A stretch of DNA of 64,000 nucleotides from Diospyros lotus (taxonomy: Eukaryota > Streptophyta > Magnoliopsida > Ericales > Ebenaceae), in NCBI RefSeq assembly GCF_014633365.1, contig NW_026267104.1:7301343-7365342 (forward strand), given 5' to 3'. The notes beneath the pieces were generated by a model that saw nothing but the letters and a program-made list of their open reading frames with translations, was not told the origin of the DNA and searched no databases. Of the stretch, positions 45,816 through 58,357 are shown one piece after another; position 1 is the first letter of the stretch, and the number at the start of each line of letters is the position of its first letter. The translations under genes were made by a program, and so were the position numbers.

Positions 45816-48300
45816 TATAACACCCCGCTCTTTTCGAGGGGCGTTATAAATGCGAAAAATATCCATGGATTTCGAGAATATATTTTTTCCATAAATATAT
45901 AATATAGCGTATGTACGTGAATAATACACCAAGTAAGTTCCTAGAAAAGAGAGGTGGGTCATAAAGGGATACACTTAAATACTAAGTCTTTCCTTAGTCA
46001 GAACTTTGCTAGACATGCACTTCCACTACACAACACTTAAATCTATAACTTCCCCGACAATCCCGATTACCTTCTCAGCACATCAAACTTAAAACCATCA
46101 AGCTAAAACATGTAATAATATCATAAATGCGGAAGCTAGATCGAAACCTGATATGGTACATAACTAAAATCATTTTCTTCATAATATCAAAACCGTACCA
46201 TCGTCTAACATGACATCATCAAAACGAAATGCATATAATCCAAAATACATGCTACGATCCATTTACAAGTTGCTGTCAATCCTTGGCAATTCCTTTCCCT
46301 TTTGCATTGCCACCTTTACCTGGAACGTTGAATATTCCAGGGACAAAAGTCTAAAAATTAGATGTTGAATCATCTAAGTGATAATTCAAAAACATTTTCA
46401 TGAATGTATGCAAGACAAGAAACAACAGAAAATCATGACAAAACCTAGCCCAAGAGAATCCCACACAGCACTTAACCCTAACCGGGGAAAATGCAATCTT
46501 TCTAAAGGCAATACAACCACATCGACACATTAGCACAATACAGTCCTAGCTTAAAAGAGAGCAACGTCAATGCATAAACCCCGGGAACCACCTCGTCATC
46601 ATTACGTTCCCACTCAGAAGCTTACGAAGCATGTCAACACAATCCTGGCCAAATGATGATCAACACTATCTTGGGAATCCACGTCCACATCGGAAACAAT
46701 ACTACCGCGCAAGGCATCTGGGGTGGTGCCTACTCGCAACCCCGCCACTTGTTGGTCCGAGTTGGCGTCCACTCTTAGCCCTGCTATTTGACGATTCACA
46801 TGGGCGGTGTCCACTCTCAGCCCAGGTCACAAATAGGTATTTTTCCTTAGCACACTTCCCTAGTGCTGTCACTTTAAGTGCCACATCATAAGTTGACATC
46901 CCATCCCATATGTACAAACTGTCACCCTAGTTTAACTTCCCTCCACCAAGCTTGGCATGGAAATTGAGGCAGTCATCCCACCACACAGCCCGAGATATCC
47001 CTGTCCGACAAACACACTTGGGTAATTACAGCTACATTATCGGGGCAACATCCCCAAGTTGACATCCCATAAAAACACGCCAATGCCACAAAACATAATT
47101 CAATGCATCATATGAAACAAGATTTCATGTACACAATTTATCACAAAATTCAATGCACATGTATAAAACATTTCGGGACAAACCCAATGAAACCAACTAT
47201 CATAGGTTAAAACCATTCACATGCAACAGAACCATTTACATGAAATCAAATCAACTTCAAGAGAAGAACCACTTTGAATAAACCAATTTTTGGGGTTCGA
47301 ACTCTCACCTTTGACAAAATTCAGGATACCTTGAAAAATAGACACCGCCTCGGTTTGTGTGCCTGACCTCGATTTTTGTGTCAATCTCAAAATTTGCATA
47401 AATCACGTCACTTTAATCCTCAAGGCACCCTAATCAACATATAATAATCAAAAACCTATTTTTCTCACAATTTCTCCATTTTCTCCTCTAAAAATCCAAA
47501 TAAATTTCTCCCTAACTATTTTCTCCAATATTTCTTCACTAAAAATCATAATATCCAAATAACTTTAAAATTAAATTACTGAACTTACCCAGATGCTATT
47601 CGGTGCTAAAATCGAGATATCAAGAAGGCCAAACCCAAATCTTTTTACATAACCATCTAGAGCTTGATTTTAGAGGAATTTAGTAATTTTTTTTTCAAAA
47701 TTTTTGGAACTTGGACAAGCCCTTACACGCCCCAAGAAGTTGGCTCACCCGCCTCCACTCGCGAGGCCCAGCTGGCAAGTGTCCCACACGCGCTGGTCGT
47801 CTTCAACCTTTAGCAAGCCGGTAGCTCGCGACCTGCCTGGTTTTTTTGCCATATCTCTTTCATCCGAACTCCGATTGAGCCCCTGTTTGAACCTATTGCT
47901 TTCTCTTTTCGCCCTCTACCAGATAATAACTTAAAATCGGTCAATTGGAGCCATTTTTTGACTGCTCAACATGATTTTCCGATGAAGCTCATTTTTTCGA
48001 TAAGGTTTCGGATCTCCCTTATCTCTACCAAAATGTTTCAAAGTTTCCAGAATCCGACCGAAAACTTGGTCTAAAATCTTCCAAATCTGACCACCACGTG
48101 CCCGATTATCGACCTAGACCTGACCCTGATGCATCACCGACCCATTTGGCTCGATTCCCCATGGTTGGTAGGCGTTGGTTACCGACTTGCAACTGCTGGT
48201 CATCCATAGCAAGTTGCATCTAGCTTCATCTTTGCTAAATTGGACTTTTGCCCCACCTAATTTTGTCTCTTATGCCTTGGCCCATTTTCACAAAGCCCCT
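45816..48300 (+). mobile_element. Gypsy LTR A (Tekay/Del-like), interrupted at its right side
   Basis: It begins TATAACACCCCGCTC (a decayed TGTAACACCCCG). It shares co-linear landmarks with LTR B at 55813: the GCGGAAGC-AGATCGAAACCT segment (near 46131 and 56005) and AACGTTGAATATTCCAGG (46324 and 56214). The left flank CATTC could be half of a target duplication. At 48301 it runs straight into a CACTA terminus, so its own 3' end was not seen. No gag or pol was found. Confidence 0.6.
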
Positions 48301-49320
48301 CACTACAAAACTGTTAAATTCCAAATAACTTTGCTACGAAACTGTTAAATTGTAGATAATTCAAAGAAGCCAAATTTTTTTCCACCAAAGATAGTTTTTA
48401 GCTACGAAAATTTTATCTACGCTATTAGTTTCGTCGTCAAAAGTTAATATTTTTCTACGTAATTATTAAATCGTAGGCAATTTAAATAATTCCAAATTTT
48501 TTGCCACCAAATATAATTTTTCAATATGAAAGTTTTATCTATGATTCAAAATTGCGTAACAAAAAAATAAAATTTTACTACAAAATTATTAAATTGTAGT
48601 TAAAAGATAAGTAATTTTTTTTAGATTCAAAATAATGAAAATTAAAAAATATAAAAAAATAAGCGAGAACATTCCCCCTAAAATATACATTTAGAAAACT
48701 CAAATTAATTAAAATTTAACCTCCAAAACTCTCAAATTTTTGCATCGAATTAGTGTGCAAATATTTTATATTGCAAATCGTGTAAACTCTCATATTTTAT
48801 TGTTTGCCTTATTGGTTTTGCAATGGGGCTCTTCTACTTCGATTCAAATGGTCTTTCAGTCAATCAGTGTGGTTTGCATATGGGTCTTTGTGATTTCAGA
48901 TCTATTTTTGTGTTTTGGGTTCCAATTTCTCGATCTCATGTTATGAATGAAGGATTCTCGGTATATCAGTGGTGGTTTCTCGTTTGGTTTGATAAAATCA
49001 AAAGTCTGTTCGCAGAATTGGGCTCTTCGACTGGGGTTTCTTGTTGGTTTGGGTTCTCGGATTGGGGTTACTCTCAGATCTGGATTCTCACCGGATTGGG
49101 TTCTCCGATTGGGGTTTTTGCTTGCAGATTGGTTCTGAAGCGAGTTTTGAAGATTGTTCGTCTTCGATTTGTAGCTGTTCTTGATAGATCAAAGTTCTTC
49201 ATTGCTTGATTTGTACCTGTGGTGTTTCTAGTATGTTTTTCATCATATCGATGGTTTGTTCTATTCAAAAATTCAAATCGGCACAAGGGGGGACGCTGGT
49301 TGGGGTCAAAATGAACGACA
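48301..49320 (+). mobile_element. CACTA element 5' portion
   Basis: CACTACAAAACTGTTAAATT at 48301 is a CACTA-type terminus. Subterminal repeats follow, with the motif CTACGAAACTGTTAAATTGTAG and variants to about 48600. A GC-richer, leader-like block then runs to about 49290, including direct repeats of GGGTTCTCGGATTGGGGTT near 49060-49125. The opposite terminus was not found. The right boundary given is where LTR-like text resumes and is approximate. Confidence 0.5.
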
Positions 49321-49329
49321 CTATAACAT

Positions 49330-50607
49330 CACTGTTTAACTCAATCCATTAACAATAAACCTATTAATAAAATATAAGTCATAAAGTGGTTACTACGCGA
49401 ATTATTGTTATTAGTGTGTAAAATCGAGTCACGATGAGGGAGGGTTTAGAATACAAGAAACCACGAAAACTCTTACAGGAAATGAATAACATGAGAGAGG
49501 GGTTAGAAGCTTGCCTGAAACCCGCTGATTTTGGCTTCTCTTGTGCTCCCGTTGTGAAGTAAAACGTTTCACTGCGTATAATAGAACCATAGCTTAAATG
49601 AATTAAATCTAACCGCTTTAAATTTATGATTTAAACATATAACACTTATACTAATTTTTACCCACGTACCTAATCACTTTTTATGCTAAAAAATCTCAAA
49701 ATTCCTTTATTTTTTCCCCATATTTTCTTCCTTTTTCTTTTCTTTTCTTTTCCTTCCCTTTCTTTTTCTTCTTCTTCTTCTTCTTCTTCTTCTTCTCCTT
49801 CTTCCCCGCCTCTCTCCTGCGCACCATGATCCTTCTTTTCTTTTCCTTTCCTTATTTTTCTTTTTTCTTTCCTTTCTTCTTTCTTTTCTTCTTCTTCTTC
49901 TTCTCCGCGCCACCTCCCATGTGCCTGCACGCGTTGCTGCCATGGCCGAAGGCTGCTTCAGCCGCTGCCACAGCCCCCCCGACCAGCCATCGCCCGACCA
50001 TCGTAGCTGCCTCTGTGCGTCGTCGCGCGCCATCGTGCGCTTGCTGGCTCGCTGCCCTACTTCGCCGCTGTTGCTGCTTACTCGGCTGCCATGGCCGAGC
50101 TCTCTCTTCCTCTCCAATCTCTCGGCTCACTGCTCTCTCTCTCGTAAGCTCTCATTCTCTCTCTCTCTCTCTCTCTCTCGATCTCTCTTGTGCGATGCCT
50201 CACCCGACCATGCTCTCTCACGATCTCTCACTCTCCTTAGCCCTTTGTTTTAATTCCTGAGGAAGGCCACTGTGCTATACTTGGCCTCCAAGCACACGCC
50301 CACAGCCACACAAATTTACATATTAATTTAATTTAGTTTAATTTGAATTAATTAGGTTTATTCTTTTATTATTATTATGATTATTATTATTATTATTTTT
50401 ATTACCAATGGCAATATATATATGTATTTATATATTAATTCATTAATTTAAATTAAGTTAACATAATTTACACATTTATTATTATTATTAGTATTATTTT
50501 TACTATTATTTGATTACCTTAAATCCTCAAATTTTCATTACGGACCCCAAATACCGAAATTTAATAATTATTATCGTCTCTAACATTTCGGGATATTTAG
50601 GTGTGAC
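49330..50607 (+). mobile_element. 3' part of a Gypsy LTR (family C)
   Basis: GAGGGAGGGTTTAGAATACAAGAAACCACG near 49434 matches the sequence near 59765 and 60123. The following GCTTGCCTGAAACCCGCTGA, a T/C-rich tract (49700-49910) and a TCTCTCTC run (50155-50179) follow the same order as in LTR C2. A TTTCGGGATATTTAGG near 50590 looks like the decayed end of the LTR. Long frames on both strands here are low-complexity artefacts of the T/C tract. Confidence 0.5.
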
Positions 50608-51778
50608 CACGAGTGAGAAATAGAATAGAGAATGAGACACGAGGTCACGACTGTGAGTGAAAGGGTTGAATGTTATGATCAGCACTAGACTCCAAACACT
50701 AGAAGGAATAGAGGAGACAAAACGATGTCATTTGCTTTTCGTTAGCCGACGACCAAGGGCAGAGTAGAAGAGATGAAGATGCACTTGCTGGAAAGTGTGA
50801 AGGCGATGGAGATGGAGCTGGAGGCAGATCAAGGGCAGAGTAGAGGAGATGAAGATGCACTTGCTGGAAAGTGTGAAGGCAATGGAGATGGAGATGGAGC
50901 TGGAGTTGGAGGTAGCGATGCTGCAATGGAGATGGAGGCATCAAAATGAAAGGAACCTAAATGTCATTTTACATTCATATTTTATGTTATTTTAGGTTAT
51001 AGAATCCTACATTACTTTAAAAAAAAAATCAATTACAACTTCATTAATAGTATTACAGACTTACCTCTATAAAAATTTGTAATATGTTAAAAATATAACA
51101 AACATAATATAATTAAAATATAACAAGGGTGTGGTCCATGTTATGTATATACAAATTGAAAGTATAATATTTTAGATAATGATTAATTAAGTATAATTTA
51201 GTAGTAGTAGAATAAAACAAAAAAACTCTATTGATCAGTTATAAATATTTCGTATTTTAAACATTTTAACCACTAATAAAATTATTTTAAATTTAAAAAA
51301 TGTGCACCTTTTATATCTATAAGAAAAAGAAATTCTAATTTAAAAAAATACACTTTTTATATCTAAAATATGCACCTTTTAAAAATATGTCATTTCAAGT
51401 TATAACACCTGAAAATATTCCTAATATACTTGCTTCTATAGTGATATTCTAAATAATATTATAATATTAATATATTTTTATTTAATGTATTAACATTAAA
51501 TAATATTATTAAAAATTAAGACGGTTTATTTTCTAAAAATTCTTTTTTAGAAAAATATTTTTCATGAAAAATAAATTTTGAATAAAATTGTTATATGAAA
51601 AATATTTTGGAAAATATATTTTTTGGCATCTTATTTGAACTAAAAAATATTTTTCGCCACATTAAAATTTTGAACACATTACAGATGTAAGAGTGTTCGA
51701 AGATGTGATTTAATGGGCTTCGTAGGATTTCTCTTTCCTTCGGGCCCTGCCGCCTAGGTTTGGAGGCCCAATGACAGC
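50608..51778. other. Intergenic with a 77-bp tandem duplication
   Basis: AT-rich except at 50752-50905, where a GA-rich unit of 77 bp is present twice (AAGGGCAGAGTAGAAGAGAT at 50754 and AAGGGCAGAGTAGAGGAGAT at 50831). No gene is recognised; the minus-strand frame across the duplication is histidine/leucine-rich and repetitive. Confidence 0.55.
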
Positions 51779-53510
51779 TGTAAACACCTTTGTCCGGATA
51801 TCCCAACTACTCGGTCTACCTGAACGGGAGTGCTTACGGAAAGGAAAAGAATAAAACACAAGACGGGGAATTACCCTAACATGCATACACAAGAAATAAA
51901 ACAATAAAAGCAAGGTTATATACATGCACGCATGTGAGTACCCCGCTGATACAACGGTCCCATGGTATATAAATACATACAGACACCTGTGTCATCATAT
52001 AGAAAATATAAGGAACGACCCGACACAGTTAAAAATAAAGGGGCCAAAATCCTATCAAAACATCAGAGACAATAGGAAAATTGGCTGTACACCATACCGA
52101 CGTGGCTACTAAGTACTTGCGATCCTCGTCTTCGACTTTAGCTTTAGCCTTACCTGAAATAATAGAAAGCAAGGTGAGCCGCAAAACTCAGTAAGTTTAT
52201 ATGAAAAGAAATGCTATAAGTTAAATAGAATGAGTGAACTCCCCAAACATAGTCCCACAGATACACATAAGCCATGAGGCTCTACCACACAATAGTATAG
52301 CATAATGAAAGCACATACCGATCATTGGGCCCACACAAGACACCCAGCATCCAAGTTTCATACCAATCTACAACTGCCTTGAAAGGTAACATAAGTCTTC
52401 ACAAACCTGTGCGCACTTCCTCGGGTCGGTGCTCCCGACACCCGAGCCTCTATATAACCGAGCCCTAGGCTCCCTCGAAATGGTACTCCTGTTCGAGACT
52501 GTTGAATACATAGTAACCATGCAATGCGCATATAAAATGCAAGGCGTAGTAAGCATCAACTAGATACACTGGCGCCCATACATTCAAGCATCAGGCAGAT
52601 GCTTCGCCCACATAGTAAACCACATGCGATGCATATGCCCGTGCCAGATGTAATCTAACAAATACTAGGATGCCTGTGTCCAAGCATAAACAAAATATGA
52701 AAACCCGAATATGCACCCTGTACCCATGTGCATACCAAAACCAAGAAACAGTAATAGAGTATATCAAATCATGTAGTAATCTCATAATGGCAGAACTAGT
52801 CAGTAGTGCCTGGCACCGGTCGATGGTCAATGACTAGGAGTGTCTGGCTGATGGCCTAAGAAAGACCATACTATAGTCACTCCAATGTCACTAAACAGCC
52901 GACCCTTGCCCCACTCCACAACAAGTACTCTAGTTTATTCACAACCAAAGAATCCATAATTGTATCCGGACAGCTAAGAACCTAATCCCCAAATGAATTC
53001 GGCATCATTCCCAAAGGCGTAGGGGTGGCACAAACCCCCGTAGGCAACCAACAAATAAAATTTCCAAAGATTGCTTATTAAATTTAATTTACCAAAAGGG
53101 CTCATAATTCCATAATTAATAAAAGGATTGAACCGAACGAATGAAGGGTAAATAAATTCACAACGGAAGAAAATTCGTAGAGAGAGTAGGAAACTTGCCT
53201 CGTAGAAGAGATCCTTGGGCTTTTTCTATCCAAACACGACAAAAATTATACAAACTGCAACATCGTATAATTTACCAAAATTAATAAAATTTGCCTCTAA
53301 ATGAAATTTCATCCTCACAAAATTTATTACTCAGCTTCTCGAATTACCTGGTATCCTCAAACTGTGGAAAAGATCAGATTTTCCTTATAAACTTCCAATT
53401 TTCCCGCTCTTCTTCACTGCTCTCGTGCGCGTTCTGCTGCTCCAATTTAATTCTACTTGGCTGCCGATTTAATACTTCAATTGGCTGAATTGGGTTGAAA
53501 TTAATGGCTT
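51779..53510 (+). mobile_element. Gypsy LTR C1
   Basis: It starts TGTAAACACCTTTGTCCGGA. It is co-linear with LTR C2 (58358): GTACCCCGCT at offset 159 here and 161 there, a TTGAAAGGTAAC / CTGAAAGGTAAC block, GGTCGATGGTCAATGACTA, and AAACTTGCCTCG near 53190. The right side is replaced by CACTA-type repeats from about 53510. No coding region belongs to it. Confidence 0.6.
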
Positions 53511-54010
53511 TAATTTATAAAAACTGTCGCAAATGTTAATTTAATTTTAATTTTGAATTATTTAATTATTTTTGAATTTAGCAACGGTTTCTCGAAAACT
53601 GCCTCTAAATTTAATTTTTTAATGAATTTTGTGGCGGTTTTTGAAAACCACCACAAATGTTTTTTTAATTTTTTTTTATTTAATTACTTTTGAATTTAGT
53701 GGCAGTTTTCAAAAACCGTCGCTAAATTTAATTTTTTAATGAATTTTATGGCGATTTTTGAAAACTGCCACAAATGTTATTTTAATTTTAATTTTTGAAT
53801 TATTTAATTATTTTTGAATTTAGTGGCGGTTTCTCAAAAACTGCTGCGAAATTGAATTGAATTTTTAATTATTTGATTATTTTTTAAATTTAGCGACGGT
53901 TCTTTGAAAACCATCGCAAAATTAAATGTTTTACTGAATTTGCTACGATTTTATGAAACCGCCATAAAATTTTTAAAAAATTGTCGTAAAAAATTAATTT
54001 TTTTGTAGTG
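53510..54010 (+). mobile_element. CACTA element 3' terminus with subterminal repeats
   Basis: It ends TTTTTTTGTAGTG at 54010, whose complement CACTACAAAAAAATTAAT is a CACTA terminus. Inward are repeated inverted motifs of the type GGCGGTTTTTGAAAACC separated by AATTTAATTTTTTAATGAATTT. These recur at roughly 60-120-bp intervals and are typical of CACTA subterminal regions. The matching left end was not found. The element may be truncated or very short. Confidence 0.6.
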
Positions 54011-55812
54011 TCACCTCGAGATTTATGAAGAGAATATCCTATGCGATACAATAATCATTTGACAATAAATGCTTGACAGAGTTAATATGACGATAGAATG
54101 TGTGTTCCATATGTTGTGTCATATTAGTCAAAATTGGTTTTACATTTGGTTATATGATAAGATTTAAGAGATTTGATCTACTGTCCATGATCTCGTATCT
54201 CATCGAGATATAGGATGATAGAGGGACCATATTGCATGGTGTCGTAGTAAAATGTTCACTTTATCAGTTTCACATTAAATTAAATAATTATAATATATTG
54301 TTAGATGTCATTCATGATTTACGAGAATTAATAATTAATTATCCCCATTGCCAATTTAATTCTGAATTTAGAAAGTCTTATCCAATAAGAAATCACTTTT
54401 AAAGAGAAAAAAAAATTAGTAATTTTGGTATATTTATTTTTTAGATAAATAAGAATAATTAAATAGAAATTTTTGTTAGCACATTAAGCCTGCCCTAATG
54501 ACACCTAGGGTTTCCATATGGTTTTCTATAAATAAGATCATAAACCTTAAATCAAAGTGTGTGAATTCAGATTTAGTTAGAAATTTTTCAAAAAAAATTC
54601 TACTTCTTCTCTCGACACTCTTATTACATTAAAGTGGTTCTGGTGGACCGATTTGACATCCTACATATGAAGGATTTAACGGCGGGTGACCCAAGACAAA
54701 TTTGACTTCATCAACAAGTATTCTACCATTTATTTTTCATTTTGTAAATCATAAATTTCGAAAAACGTGATACCTGAAAAAAATTAATTTTTATTCTGAT
54801 GTGCATCTTCATATCTAAGTTTTCTAACATAGCCTTCAACCGTCAACTTGACTTCACCTTCATTTGTTTTTCCTCATTCTCTTCCTCTTTCACTTGTTCC
54901 TCTCCTTCTCGCATGTCTCCTTCTCTTTTTCCTTAGTTAGCAGCTATTGGTCGTTGGCCCACTTTCTTTACCTCTTGTCCGATAGTTTATTCTCTCTCCT
55001 TCAGCCACTGACTACCATCCAGACGCCAACAACCAGAGTTTCTTTGATTCAAGGCAAGAACTTAAAGTTCTCCAATTTTAATTTTTAAATCTAAGCAGAT
55101 TCAACTGTTGGAATGTTTTTGTTTTTGGGTATGTTGGTCATTAGACCAAGGCAATTTTGATGATCAATTCGATCATTGGAATCTTCCATGGACGACGACC
55201 AACAATGCCTTTCTAAAAATGAGTAACATTTTTTTCAAAAAAATTAATATTTAGATCTTTTGAGATCCAATCGTTGGATCATTTTGGTTTATGGGTATGT
55301 TGGTCACCAGACCAATGCCATTTCAATGATTAGTTCCGATCGTTGAAATCTATCATAGATGATGGCCAATGATGCCCTTTTAGAAACAGGTAGCTTTTTT
55401 CCAAAAAAATATTTGTAGATTAACATCATTTTGGTTTTTGGGCATATTGGTCATCGGATTGGGGCGATTCTGATGATTGGTTTTGATCACCAGATTCTAC
55501 CATGGACGGTGGCTGATGACAAGTGACAAAAATAGAAATTAATTTTTTTTCCTCCATAGCTAATTCAAAGACAAAATTATTTTCGTCTCTAAATTCTTTT
55601 AGTCCATACCTTATCTTAGAGATGAAAAATTTTCAATCTCTAATCTGAAATAGAGATAAAAAAAAAATTTAATCTCTAAATGTAAAATTTGACTATTTTT
55701 GAGACCAACTAGACAACCAAATTAAAGACGATTTTTTTTTTTTTTCAGATGGAAAATTTTTGTCTCTAAATCAAAGACAAAAATAATTTCGTCTCTAATT
55801 AGAGATGGAAGC
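54011..55812. repeat. Repeat-derived intergenic region with three diverged tandem copies
   Basis: A unit of about 150-165 bp is present three times from about 55100 to 55540, anchored by GGGTATGTTGGTCA at 55127 and 55293 and GGGCATATTGGTCA at 55440. From 55560 to 55810 short inverted motifs such as TCGTCTCTAATTAGAGATGG recur, resembling another CACTA subterminal region. LTR B begins immediately after, so it appears inserted there. No gene is supported. Confidence 0.5.
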
Positions 55813-58357
55813 TATAATGCCCCGTTTTTCTAGAACGTGTATTACCTCGAGATTTCGGGAATATTTTTTTTTTTCAACATCATACACACAACATAAGCCT
55901 CTCAATATACATACCCTTATCATTTTTCAACATTCCCGATTGTACCTTCTCAGCATATCAAAATTTAAAAATTAATGGACTAAGATAGGTATTATCAATT
56001 ACATCAGCGGAAGCAAGATCGAAACCTCAATGATATATAACCGACAAATTCCTTTTACAGTTAAATAACCAAATTGATGTTTCACATGAAAATATCAAAA
56101 TATTACGTAACCTCTGAACATCGTAATTATAGACAAAACCTATGAAAACTAAACATAGCAGCTACATCTCGACGACATCCTTTCCTTAATTTGGCGCTAT
56201 TGCTTTCACCTAGAACGTTGAATATTCCAGGAACATAGTCTAAATTAGATGTTGAATCATCTAAGTGAGAGTTGAAAAATATTTTCATGAATATATGCAA
56301 AATCATATATAAAATCGACAAATCCTGACATGCCCCAGCCTAAGAGAATTCCACATAACACTTAGCCCTAACCGGGAAAAATGCAATCTCTCTAATGCAA
56401 CACGACCACATTAACCCATTGGCAAACACAATCCTGCTTAAGAGGGACAACCTCGACATATGAACCCAAGATCACCCCATTGTCATTGTTAGGCATTACG
56501 CTCCTACTCAAAAGCATTCTAAAACCTAACGCAACCCTAACCCCAAGAGTATCACATTAGCACTATCCCCGGAATCAATGACACCTCGGTATTAATGCTA
56601 TTGCTCAAAGGAACCTGAGGTGATGTTCACTCTCAGCCCCACCACTTGAGTACCATAGGCTAAAGTCTGTCTCAGCCCCGTCCTAAGTGGGTCACATAGC
56701 ATTAATCCTCGGCACGCATCCCGAGTGCTGTCACTCAAGAGCTACGTCACAGATTAACAACCTCCCACATGGACAACACATAACATGCCAATGCTGAAAA
56801 TCATAACATGCATAACATAAAATCAACATTTCAATGTATGTAATTTACCGTACGAAATTCAATACAAGTGTAAATAATCGTTTGGACGAACTATCGCACA
56901 AAACCAACCGCTCATGATAAATCAAAAGTGATTAAAGTAACAAGAATATGCATAAGAATTGGATTGAACAACTCACAGGAAAACATTTACATGCCACAAA
57001 CAAGTTTTTCCGATAGAACCACTCACCTTTAGATGCAACTCAGATTTTCTCGAAAAGCGCGATATGCCTCGATTTGCGTGCCCACCTCAGCTTCGCACGA
57101 GTCACTTCACCTTAAGCCGCAAGGCACCCTATTTATCATATTTATCCAACAATAATCAAACTATAATTTTCTTCTAAATTTTCTCATATTTTCCTTTTTT
57201 TGGCCTATTTTATCACTAATAATCCAAAATAATTATCTACAGAACTATTTTCTCAAATATTTTTACATAAAAATACATAAAATAATTTTTTGAAAATAAT
57301 AAAAAAAATTCCAAAATAAATGGACCTGGCACGCGCCTCTACTTGCAGATGCATGGTCTGGAGGATTCGGTTGGCGCGTGACAATCACGCGTCGGTTGTC
57401 TTCTTCAATTTTTCAGTCGCCAGCAATGCTCCAATGCCCGATTTTCTTACACCACTCAAAATCCCTCTTCTAGTCGATCAAGATGGCACCAACCTCCGAC
57501 CAAAAGAACACCGAAAAGCCCTCGATCGGGCAGCTGCAGGTGTGGCGCGGCGGACCGCCTCGCTTTTCCGACCAGCCTTCAAAACCCCCTCGAACCACCT
57601 CGAAAACTCACGAAAATCTCCAGAAACTCTCCTTTTGCCTCAAGGATCAAAAGCCCCTTATTGGCTTCATTCGATTCGCCCTCAAACTCGAGCAATTTGT
57701 TGCTCTAAATCAGCCAAGAACCCTCGTTATTTATAGGCCAAAACCGACCCCTACTTGGCAAATCTCCGGCCATAACTTCTCCCACACGCCTCTTGGACCA
57801 TCCTTGGCCATGCCCTAACGAAGTTTGGTTGCCATTTCCCCGAATTTTTTGGCCAAAATCGCTGCCAGATCTGCCATGTTTGAGCAGATTTTTGAAAATT
57901 GTATTTTAGCCCCCTTGAAACTTTCTTTTACATTTTGGCCCTTATCCTCAAGCCCCTAAATTATCCAACTATCCCACTAACCCCCATAAGATCTAAACTC
58001 TTCATTCCACCCCCGAAAACTCAGAAAAACCATCGTTTCGACCTCTCTTGACTAAAATCAATAAATTACACTTAGACCTGATTATACGTAGGATCATATG
58101 TTGACCGAAAATCTTTATGTTTCTTCTCGAAACCTCTTAAGGGTTGTTTCTTATATTTAATATAGCCCTACTCGGGGTCCCGTTGACTTCCTGGGAATTC
58201 CTTACCATCATTCGGTTTCTCAACCTGAATCCTAATTGTACCGAAAACCGTTTCAAATCCGATTTCTTTTATGCCATAAATCTTATCTCGGAATATTTGA
58301 TACCGCCGTACCATTTTCTTTAGGCATCTAAGTCCCGAGGTGCTCCCTCCATTCGAT
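55813..58357 (+). mobile_element. Gypsy LTR B (Tekay/Del-like)
   Basis: It starts TATAATGCCCCGTTTTTC (a decayed TGTAATGCCCCG) and is co-linear with LTR A. GAAGC at 55808-55812 may be half of the target duplication. The C-rich segment at 57330-57800 gives chance open frames on the plus strand. The 3' end is not seen because LTR C2 begins at 58358 within it or beside it. Confidence 0.55.

Noticed and set aside
47280..47300. GGTTCGAACTC resembling a tRNA T-arm
   Set aside because: No matching A-box, anticodon arm or acceptor stem around it; it is part of LTR A.
49670..50260. Lys/Glu/Arg-rich and Ser/Leu-rich long frames on both strands
   Set aside because: They come from a T/C-rich tract inside a Gypsy LTR and are compositional artefacts.
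57320..57818. 111- and 138-codon plus-strand frames
   Set aside because: They fall in the C-rich part of LTR B in two overlapping frames, with no domain.
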